Origin: Planctomycetaceae bacterium UBA2972
Lineage (GTDB): Bacteria; Planctomycetota; Planctomycetia; Pirellulales; Pirellulaceae
NCBI GenBank assembly: GCA_002348315.1
Contig: DEAW01000147.1
Span: 73,848 to 89,264 of the forward strand
DNA: 15,417 bases
Reading direction: 5' to 3'
Of the stretch, positions 7,367 through 13,254 are shown piece by piece. The position numbers and the translations under genes are program-made. Below the pieces are notes generated by a model that searched no databases, was not told the DNA's origin, and saw nothing but the letters and a program-made list of their open reading frames with translations. Position 1 is the stretch's first letter, and every line of letters begins with the position of its first letter.

Positions 7367-7477
7367 ATGAAGGTTGAAAGCGACTTGGAAGGCATTTTGT
7401 CTTCCGAGGCGTTTGCGTTATTCCTGCCTGACAAATCTGCAGGTTTCAGGTTTGATCGTTCCGATCAGATTATCTAA
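7367..7477 (+). CDS. Possible 36-aa small protein or leader peptide before ptsN
   Basis: ATG 7367 opens a 36-codon frame beginning MKVESDLEGILSSEAFALFL and ending in RSDQII. An AGGTG lies 6 nt upstream, better than the signals of several larger genes here. Its TAA (7475-7477) overlaps the AAGGA that serves ptsN, so ribosomes finishing it would be placed next to the ptsN start. The peptide is acidic at first and amphipathic in the middle, with no family recognised. It could be a small protein, a coupling leader, or a chance frame. Confidence 0.35.
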   Translation: MKVESDLEGILSSEAFALFLPDKSAGFRFDRSDQII

Positions 7478-7480
7478 GGA
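7476..7480 (+). promoter_or_regulatory. Ribosome binding site deciding the ptsN start
   Basis: AAGGA lies 10 nt before ATG 7491. The frame is open further upstream to 7374, but that extension contains no family-like sequence, so ATG 7491 is preferred. Confidence 0.6.
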
Positions 7481-7490
7481 ATCAATCGCA

Positions 7491-7967
7491 ATGAAATTTG
7501 CAGACTTCATGTGTGAATCCGCTATTTGCGTGGATGTTAAGGCTACCGACAAAGTCGGAGTCATTCAGGAATTAGTCAACTCACTGGTTTCATCCGGTCA
7601 GGTCAAAGAAGAAGACCGTGACTCGATTGTCGAGGCAATCATGAAACGCGAAGAGTTGGGTAGTACCGGCATCGGGCGCGGAGTAGCCGTTCCTCACACA
7701 AAACACTCAAGTGTTGAAAGCTTGATTGGAACTGTCGGCGTGAGTGCCGAAGGTGTTGAATTTGACAGTTTAGACGGAGAGAAGGTACAGCTATTGTTTT
7801 TGCTGGTATCCCACCCGGATCGTCCTGGTGATCACCTGCGAGCTCTGGAAAATATCTCCCGTCAGCTGCGTGACGATACATTTTGCCGTTTTCTCAAACA
7901 GAGTAAAACAGCCAAAGATATCGCTCAGTTATTGGAAGAAGCAGACAACAATCAGTTTGCTTCCTAG
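7491..7967 (+). CDS. ptsN: PTS EIIA component, PtsN/fructose-type family
   Basis: This 158-aa protein is a PTS EIIA domain of the fructose/mannitol/nitrogen class, which accepts phosphate from HPr on a histidine. The active-site region is GSTGIGRGVAVPHTKH (57-72), with His69 matching the PtsN phosphorylation site. The rest fits the fold, including VQLLFLLVSHPDRPGDHLRALENISRQLRD-type sequence typical of the family. No EIIB or EIIC is fused or adjacent, so it is more likely regulatory than a sugar carrier. Upstream start codons would add a non-conserved extension, and ATG 7491 has AAGGA 10 nt before it. It lies between hpf and ptsH, with a 205-bp gap to ptsH. Its regulatory targets cannot be told from sequence. 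Confidence 0.93.
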   Translation: MKFADFMCESAICVDVKATDKVGVIQELVNSLVSSGQVKEEDRDSIVEAIMKREELGSTGIGRGVAVPHTKHSSVESLIGTVGVSAEGVEFDSLDGEKVQLLFLLVSHPDRPGDHLRALENISRQLRDDTFCRFLKQSKTAKDIAQLLEEADNNQFAS

Positions 7968-8172
7968 CTGTTGAATCGCTTGCTGGACTAGCATTCGTTC
8001 AGGTCAACCCAAAGAGGCCCGCGCATAACAAGTGCTCGAAGGTCGCTTAGGCCAGACCCTGAATGTGGAAAATGAGTCGTGTCGAGTAGGCCGAAGGCGA
8101 TAGCTAAGATTTGGAATCAATAGTAGAGAATTATTACTCCAACAGGACATTAGGAATCTAGCGACGTTGATT

Positions 8173-8448
8173 ATGTCATCGGATATTCAGACGAAATCGG
8201 TAACCATCTCGAATGAGGAGGGCTTACATGCCCGGCCGGCAAGTCTGTTTGCGCGAATGGCGAATCAGTTTAATGCTCAGATTATGGTTTCTCGCGGTGA
8301 TGAGTCGGTGGATGGTAAGAGCATCCTGTCGATTCTGACGTTGGGAGCGACTCAGGGTGTTCAGTTAATTATCCGGGCAGAAGGCGCGGATGCTGATGTG
8401 GCTGTCCAACAGCTCAGTCAGCTGGTTGAATCAGGATTTGACGAATAG
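8173..8448 (+). CDS. ptsH: Phosphocarrier protein HPr
   Basis: HPr carries phosphate from Enzyme I to EIIA. The 91-aa protein has the active-site motif EEGLHARPAS with His19, equivalent to His15 of classical HPr. The second conserved block VDGKSILSILTLGA contains Ser50, equivalent to Ser46, the site used by HPr kinase/phosphorylase in many bacteria. That suggests a second layer of control, although no hprK is in the window. Length and both motifs are normal. ATG 8173 is chosen over the in-frame TTG 8167 two codons earlier, although neither has a good ribosome binding site (AGGA is about 17 nt away). It lies between ptsN and ptsI with gaps of 205 and 241 bp, unusually wide for a pts operon. 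Confidence 0.95.
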   Translation: MSSDIQTKSVTISNEEGLHARPASLFARMANQFNAQIMVSRGDESVDGKSILSILTLGATQGVQLIIRAEGADADVAVQQLSQLVESGFDE

Positions 8449-8689
8449 ACCATTGATAGTATGACGGAATCTCTTCGTGAGTGTTTCCGCCCCCCTCCTG
8501 AATAACTCAACCTCCAGCCTGATCTGCCGACAAGTCGGTATGAGTGTCATTCCGGCTTGCTAGGACTAAACGTACATTTTTGCTACACGTAGCATGCACG
8601 CGACTGTAGCCACCAGCAGTACTCGTATTCGGAGCTGCCAGCAAAGCAGATTCGGATCCAAACCTAGTACCGTTGGGATGAGGGATGTA
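8449..8689 (+). other. ptsH-ptsI gap with two close-spaced inverted repeats
   Basis: This 241-bp gap contains CCGAC-AA-GTCGG (8527-8538) and TGCTAC-AC-GTAGCA (8581-8594), both perfect arms around 2-bp centres, a shape more like protein-binding sites than RNA hairpins. There is no recognisable promoter and no convincing gene. Confidence 0.35.
8680..8684 (+). promoter_or_regulatory. Ribosome binding site deciding the ptsI start
   Basis: GAGGG lies 5 nt before ATG 8690. The frame is open upstream to ATG 8594 and includes ATG 8678, but the family sequence begins at MQILEGIAVSPG, so ATG 8690 is the better start. Confidence 0.75.
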
Positions 8690-10432
8690 ATGCAGATACT
8701 TGAGGGTATCGCAGTTTCTCCAGGCGTAGCCATTGGAGAGGTTGTGGTCATTGATAACGAGGGATTTCGGATTCCCACGCGTTTCGTAACCCGGGATGCG
8801 GTGGATGAAGAAGTGCTGCGCGTGCAACACGCGTTTGACAGCGTGGCAGCAGAGATCTCGCGTAATCATGAACGCATCGCCTCTCAACTTGGAATGCAGT
8901 ACGGAGCGATCTTTGCTGCTCATCTACAGATGCTCCAGGATCCCACTTTGGTTTCAGAAGTCACCAGTATGATTTCTGAAAAACATCATTCGGCTGAATA
9001 CGCCGTTTCCAAGACGCTCCGCCGGTATGCCAAGATCTTTCAGGAATTGGACGATCATTATATGGCCGAACGCGCTCATGATTTCTTTGATCTGGAAAAG
9101 AATCTGCTTGGCAAACTATTAGGGCGCCGCCGGGAATCACTGAGTAAAATCTCGACACCTGCCATCGTGTTGGCTCATAATTTGACACCCAGTGAAACAG
9201 CGAAACTCGATCCCCGGTTTGTCCTGGGGTTTGCAACGGAAGTGGGCGGCCCCAGTTCGCATACGGCGATTGTCGCCAAAGGTCTTGAAATTCCTGCCGT
9301 GGTGGGAACTGGAAATTTCCTCACCGATGTATCCGGCGGTGATGTGGTGATTGTGGATGGAGATCACGGGCAGGTGGTCCTTAATCCGGACGATAAAACG
9401 CTGCATCAGTATCAGGAAGAACTAGAACAACACCGCAGTCTGGCCGCAGAACTTTCTGTTTTGCGTGACCTGCCTGCGGAAACGACTGATGGTGTTCGTA
9501 TCCAATTGGGTGCCAACATCGAATTTCCGCACGAAGTGAACGCCTGTCGTGAACGTGGTGCGGATGGGATTGGTCTTTATCGAACTGAGTTTCTCTACTT
9601 GGGAACCGAGGAAGAACCAACCGAAGAAGATCATTACCGAGCCTATGCTCATGTGATTCAATCCATGGGTAACCGTCAGGTAGTGTTCCGTACACTTGAT
9701 TTGGGAGCTGACAAATTGGGTCAGCTACCACGTCACGAAGAAGAGAATAACCCGTTTTTGGGTGTCCGTAGTATTCGTCTTTCTCTGCGAAATCTTGATT
9801 TGTTTCGAGTGCAGTTGCGAGCATTAATTCGAGCCAGTGCTTTAGGACCGGTGCGAGTGATGTTTCCGATGATCTCGACTCTGCAGGAGCTTCGTCAGGC
9901 AAAGATGTTGCTTATCGACACCATGGAAGACTTAGTCGAAGACGGATATGAGCTCAAAGAGAAGCTCGAAATTGGAATCATGGTCGAGGTACCATCCGCA
10001 GTTTTGATGCTCGATAAATTCCTCAAAGAAGTGGATTTTATCAGTATCGGAACCAATGACCTGATTCAATACTGCCTGGCGGTGGATCGTAGCAATAAGG
10101 ATGTGGCCAACCTATACCGAGCCAGTGATCCTGCTGTGTTACGACTCATTGAATCGACGATTCGTCAGTCCAACAAAGCCGGTGTGCCTGTCAACTTGTG
10201 TGGTGAAATGAGTACATCACCGAAGTACGTGCCGCTGTTGCTTGGTCTTGGATTACGCTCGTTGAGTGTCCCGCCAATTTCTGTACCTGAGATTAAACAG
10301 GTATGCCGAAGTGTCAGTATTGAACAATGCGAAACGATCGCCCGGCGTGTTATGGAATTAGAAGGCGCGTTGGAGGTTGATGCCTACCTCACCGATCAAC
10401 TCAGGCAGATTTTCCCGGAACTCGCGATTTAA
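8690..10432 (+). CDS. ptsI: Phosphoenolpyruvate-protein phosphotransferase (Enzyme I)
   Basis: Enzyme I takes phosphate from PEP and passes it to HPr, starting the phosphorelay in the cytoplasm. The protein is 580 aa, against about 575 in E. coli. It has the N-terminal HPr-binding helical region, the phospho-histidine motif GGPSSHTAIVAKGLEIPAVVG with His191, the PEP-site motifs GIGLYRTEF and NNPFLGVRSIR, the segment FISIGTNDLIQYCLAVDRSN, and the active-site Cys504 in PVNLCGEMSTSP. All catalytic landmarks are present. There is no N-terminal GAF domain, so it is EI rather than the PtsP (EI-Ntr) type, although its partner here is a PtsN-like EIIA. The start at 8690 is supported by GAGGG 5 nt upstream. 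The RNase E/G gene begins 51 bp downstream and is probably co-transcribed. Confidence 0.96.
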   Translation: MQILEGIAVSPGVAIGEVVVIDNEGFRIPTRFVTRDAVDEEVLRVQHAFDSVAAEISRNHERIASQLGMQYGAIFAAHLQMLQDPTLVSEVTSMISEKHHSAEYAVSKTLRRYAKIFQELDDHYMAERAHDFFDLEKNLLGKLLGRRRESLSKISTPAIVLAHNLTPSETAKLDPRFVLGFATEVGGPSSHTAIVAKGLEIPAVVGTGNFLTDVSGGDVVIVDGDHGQVVLNPDDKTLHQYQEELEQHRSLAAELSVLRDLPAETTDGVRIQLGANIEFPHEVNACRERGADGIGLYRTEFLYLGTEEEPTEEDHYRAYAHVIQSMGNRQVVFRTLDLGADKLGQLPRHEEENNPFLGVRSIRLSLRNLDLFRVQLRALIRASALGPVRVMFPMISTLQELRQAKMLLIDTMEDLVEDGYELKEKLEIGIMVEVPSAVLMLDKFLKEVDFISIGTNDLIQYCLAVDRSNKDVANLYRASDPAVLRLIESTIRQSNKAGVPVNLCGEMSTSPKYVPLLLGLGLRSLSVPPISVPEIKQVCRSVSIEQCETIARRVMELEGALEVDAYLTDQLRQIFPELAI

Positions 10433-10483
10433 TCCGCAGCTCACGCCGGAAAACCTTGCCTACAAAACAACGAAAGAAAATCG

Positions 10484-12079
10484 ATGAAAAAAGAAATGGT
10501 AATTAACGTGGCACAGCCCGAAGAATGTCGGGTGGCCGTCATTGAAGATGGCCAGTTAGAAGAGCTGCATGTTGAGCGTGCCAGCCAGGATAACTATGTC
10601 GGCAATATCTACAAAGGAAAAGTGGTCAATCTGGAACCTGGTATTCAGGCTGCCTTTGTTGACTTTGGCGTCGGGCGGAATGGCTTTTTGCACATCAGCG
10701 ACGTGGAGCCTCAATACTACCGTCAAGGTGGCTATGATCCCCAGGTGCCTGTCGAAGAACAAAACAAGGAATTGGCTGCCCAGCGTCGTCCGCAGCGAGG
10801 ACGCGGCCGTAAGCGTCACTGGAATGGCGGGCGTCCGCGGGTGAAGCCGCCGATTCAGGAGATTTTCAAAAAGGGCGACGAAGTCGTCGTGCAGGTGATC
10901 AAAGAAGGCATCGGCACGAAAGGGCCGACGCTGTCAACCTACCTGAGTATCCCCGGAAGATTTCTGGTCCTGATGCCATCATTGGGACGGATTGGTGTTT
11001 CCAGAAAAATCGAAGATGACAAAGCACGACGTGTCCTGCGGGATATCCTCGTCGATATGGATCCTCCCGAAGGCCTGGGTTTTATCGTGCGAACAGCCGG
11101 GATGGGGCGTACTAAGAAAGAACTGTCTCGTGACATGGCTTACCTGATTCGCCTGTGGAAAGCGATTGTCCGTCGTCTCAAAAAATCAAACGCGCCTACC
11201 GACATCTACGAAGAGAACGATATCATCATTCGTACGATTCGGGATACCGTCGGTAGCGATATCGATGCCATTTATATTGACGAGGAAGATGCTTACAAGC
11301 GAGCTAAAGATTTTCTCGAAATGGTGATGCCGAAATTTGCGGATCGTCTTGAGTATTACAGTAGGACCCAACCAATCTTCCATAAGTACAAACTCGAAGA
11401 TGAGATCGCGCGGATCTACAAACGGGAAGTTCCTCTCAAAGAAGGTGGCTCCATTGTCATTGATCCGACCGAAGCTCTGGTCGCGATCGATGTAAATAGT
11501 GGAAACTTCCGTAAGACAGACGCGGATGCCGAAGAGACCGCTTATCAGATGAATCTGCAGGCAGCTAAAGAGATTGCCCGGCAATTGAGGCTGCGGGATC
11601 TAGGTGGAGTGATTGTTAATGACTTCATCGATATGCGTAAGGAAAAACATCGACGTGGTGTGGAAAGAGCATTGCGTGATGCCATGGCACGGGACCGTGC
11701 CCGGACAAAAATTCTCCGTACCAGCCCGTTTGGACTGATCGAAATGACCAGACAGCGCATCCGCCCAAGTCTTAAACGGAGCGTCTATGATGATTGCCCC
11801 TGTTGCGGTGGAAGAGGACTTGTCAAAACAGCTGAAAGTATCGCGATCGAAGTCGTTCGTAAACTGATGCTGGCCTGTCGACGGAAACAGATTGCCCGAG
11901 TGTCTGTGCGAGTGCATGAGAGTGTGGAGGCGTATTTGAAGAATAAGAAACGCCGACAGATTGAAAAACTCGAGGAAGAAGGAAATATGATGGTCAAGGT
12001 ACATAGCAATGAAGGACTGTACCCCGAACATCTTGAAATGGACTTTCGAAATTCAGAAGGAAAGTCGGTAAGAGTCTGA
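10484..12079 (+). CDS. rng: Ribonuclease E/G family endoribonuclease
   Basis: This family cuts single-stranded A/U-rich RNA and works in mRNA decay and rRNA maturation. The 531-aa protein is close to RNase G or the catalytic half of RNase E and has no long C-terminal scaffold. Order: RNase-H-like start (MVINVAQPEECRVAVIEDG), an S1 domain (about 37-160), a sensor region, then the DNase-I-like catalytic part with Asp336 (VAIDVNSGNFRKTDADAEET) and Asp380 (GGVIVNDFIDM), matching the metal-binding pair of E. coli RNase E. The zinc-link motif CPCCGGRG has Cys438 and Cys441. The S1 domain carries an Arg/Gly-rich insertion at about 76-126. The symbol could equally be rne, as sequence alone does not separate them. 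The ribosome binding site is poor, and ATG 10496 is an alternative start. Confidence 0.95.
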   Translation: MKKEMVINVAQPEECRVAVIEDGQLEELHVERASQDNYVGNIYKGKVVNLEPGIQAAFVDFGVGRNGFLHISDVEPQYYRQGGYDPQVPVEEQNKELAAQRRPQRGRGRKRHWNGGRPRVKPPIQEIFKKGDEVVVQVIKEGIGTKGPTLSTYLSIPGRFLVLMPSLGRIGVSRKIEDDKARRVLRDILVDMDPPEGLGFIVRTAGMGRTKKELSRDMAYLIRLWKAIVRRLKKSNAPTDIYEENDIIIRTIRDTVGSDIDAIYIDEEDAYKRAKDFLEMVMPKFADRLEYYSRTQPIFHKYKLEDEIARIYKREVPLKEGGSIVIDPTEALVAIDVNSGNFRKTDADAEETAYQMNLQAAKEIARQLRLRDLGGVIVNDFIDMRKEKHRRGVERALRDAMARDRARTKILRTSPFGLIEMTRQRIRPSLKRSVYDDCPCCGGRGLVKTAESIAIEVVRKLMLACRRKQIARVSVRVHESVEAYLKNKKRRQIEKLEEEGNMMVKVHSNEGLYPEHLEMDFRNSEGKSVRV

Positions 12080-12333
12080 TAATTCAGGCTCGTGGAAGGC
12101 TGAACGAGGATACCGGAAAGTTGCCGGGATTCCAAAGTTAGCCCCTCGACGAAGTCTGGTTTTTGAGATATTTTTAATAGTTCCAAACTAGTTTGTTTGC
12201 CTCTGCTATAGCAAGCATTTGCGGCAAAAACAGAGCAAATTAGAAGGAAAGAGTTACCAGTGGCTAAAGCTGAGACTCAATTATTTCGAACAATAACAAC
12301 TGTGAACCGTTTTTCCCAAAACAGATAAGAATC
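12080..12333 (+). other. rplU leader region
   Basis: This 254-bp gap precedes the L21 gene. It contains a perfect 10-bp palindrome TGCTATAGCA at 12203-12212 and a short frame (12260-12328) ending 5 nt before rplU. AT-rich stretches around 12160-12200 could hold a promoter, but I found no convincing -35/-10 pair. Whether rplU has its own promoter or reads through from the RNase gene is open. Confidence 0.35.
12260..12328 (+). CDS. Possible 22-codon leader frame before rplU
   Basis: GTG 12260 opens a 22-codon frame (first residues MAKAETQLFRTITTVNRFSQ if GTG is read as Met) with AAGGAAAGAG at 12244-12253 upstream. Its TAA (12326-12328) stands 5 nt before the rplU ATG, which has no good ribosome binding site of its own. 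Position suggests translational coupling. The frame could be chance, and GTG is a weak start. Confidence 0.3.
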   Translation: MAKAETQLFRTITTVNRFSQNR

Positions 12334-12645
12334 ATGTACGCAATCATTGCAGACGGTGGACGTCAGTACAAAGTAGAAGAAGGCCAGGAACTGGATATTG
12401 ATCTGCGCAATGCAGCCTCCGGAGATAAAATCACTTTTGACCAGGTATTAGCTGTGTCGAGTGATGACGGAACGAAAATAGGTCAGCCAGTAGTGGAAGG
12501 TGCTACGGTGACTGCTGAAGTTCTATCCGAAGTCAAAGGCGAGAAAATCTATGTTCAGAAGTTTCGCCGACGTAAAGATTCAAAACGTCGAACCGGCCAT
12601 CGCCAGCAATACACTCGCATTCGCATAGCAAAAATCTCAGGTTAA
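12334..12645 (+). CDS. rplU: 50S ribosomal protein L21
   Basis: L21 binds 23S rRNA in the large ribosomal subunit. The 103-aa protein matches the family through its whole length: YAIIADGGRQYKVEEGQEL at the start, the central VLAVSSDDGTKIGQP segment, and the strongly basic RNA-binding block KIYVQKFRRRKDSKRRTGHRQQYTRIRI near the end. Length is normal for bacterial L21. It lies at the end of the + strand cluster, 254 bp after the RNase E/G gene, and is followed by a terminator, not by rpmA (L27), its common partner. The ribosome binding site before ATG is weak, which may tie its translation to the short frame upstream. Confidence 0.97.
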   Translation: MYAIIADGGRQYKVEEGQELDIDLRNAASGDKITFDQVLAVSSDDGTKIGQPVVEGATVTAEVLSEVKGEKIYVQKFRRRKDSKRRTGHRQQYTRIRIAKISG

Positions 12646-12664
12646 CTGAGTCACGAAAACAGAA

Positions 12665-12695
12665 AAGCACCTCGATGTCCCGAGGTGCTTTTTTT
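12665..12695. terminator. Intrinsic terminator after rplU, probably bidirectional
   Basis: A perfect 10-bp stem AAGCACCTCG/CGAGGTGCTT with loop ATGTCC is followed by further T residues to 12695. On the opposite strand the same stem runs into CTTTTCTG, so it may also stop transcription of the convergent - strand operon, whose last gene ends at 12749. Confidence 0.9.
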
Positions 12696-12748
12696 ATGCG
12701 CTCGGCCGCCAAATGCGACCCTCGTTGCCTGTCTGGTGATGGTCGAAA

Positions 12749-13234
12749 TTAATTCTCCGTGTTCTCGTGGGCATGTAATGCTGCGTGCTCGTCCTCGTCT
12801 TCCGGGCGATTATCAAAACCACGTTCGGCTGTAAATTCGATGTGATCCAGGAATTTCACGTTGGCACATTCGTCAATGTCATCGGTATTACAGGCCGCAT
12901 GATCAGGAATCAGAAAGCGAAAAGGTCCTCCGGCCTTAACATCCAAAGCCTGTCCATTCTTTGCGTATTGGATAAGTCCGCGTTCTCTGACCGCAGCTAG
13001 TGGGATACTGGCATGAAAGTCATCCAGTGTTCCATGTAATCCCAGGAACTGTGCTTCAGCGGATGGCTGACACAAGGCGAGCAATCCCTCGAGTGTTATA
13101 GCCTGTCCCTCACGTCCTGGCATCAGCGTTGTAATGTCGACGACTTGATATGCATCTGTGACATTTTGAAAATCTTCAATGCTCAGATTCAATTCTGTCT
13201 GAACCAATCCGTTTACTTTTAACGCAGTTTCCAT
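12749..13234 (-). CDS. Molybdopterin-fold (sulfite oxidase-like) domain protein without the Cys ligand
   Basis: This 161-aa protein has the layout of the molybdopterin-binding domain of the sulfite oxidase/YedY family: LKVNGLV near the N-terminus, a VV...ITLEGLLAL stretch (31-54), HASIPLAAV, and the characteristic GGPFRFLIPDHAAC followed by VKFLDHIEF. In true enzymes a cysteine that ligates molybdenum follows the 'VV' strand. Here that position is Asp33 (VVDITTLMPG). The protein is also much shorter than the enzymes and has no N-terminal signal peptide. The C-terminus is acidic and His-rich (DEDEHAALHAHENTEN), and two cysteines occur in ACNTDDIDECANVKF. A non-catalytic or scaffold use of the fold is likely. 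The fold call is from pattern only. It is the last gene of the leftward operon, 20 bp after the CsgG-like gene. Confidence 0.55.
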   Translation of the reverse strand: METALKVNGLVQTELNLSIEDFQNVTDAYQVVDITTLMPGREGQAITLEGLLALCQPSAEAQFLGLHGTLDDFHASIPLAAVRERGLIQYAKNGQALDVKAGGPFRFLIPDHAACNTDDIDECANVKFLDHIEFTAERGFDNRPEDEDEHAALHAHENTEN

Positions 13235-13254
13235 GTGATTGTTGATAACCTTTG

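Noticed and set aside
7374..7490. 39-residue N-terminal extension of PtsN from TTG 7374
   Set aside because: ATG 7491 gives a full-length EIIA with AAGGA upstream, and the extension has no EIIA sequence character.
8461..8505. 14-codon frame between ptsH and ptsI
   Set aside because: It has no ribosome binding site, is very short and ends far from the ptsI start, so it carries no support.
8594..8689. 32-residue N-terminal extension of Enzyme I from ATG 8594
   Set aside because: The family begins at MQILEGIAVSPG, GAGGG supports ATG 8690, and the extension is Ser/Thr/Arg-rich without similarity to EI.
9381..9902. 173-codon open frame on the - strand inside ptsI
   Set aside because: It is antisense to the conserved PEP-binding part of Enzyme I, has no family-like sequence, and is a by-product of codon use in ptsI.
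11600..12031. 143-codon open frame on the - strand inside the RNase E/G gene
   Set aside because: It covers the catalytic and zinc-link region of the RNase on the opposite strand and has no recognisable domain.
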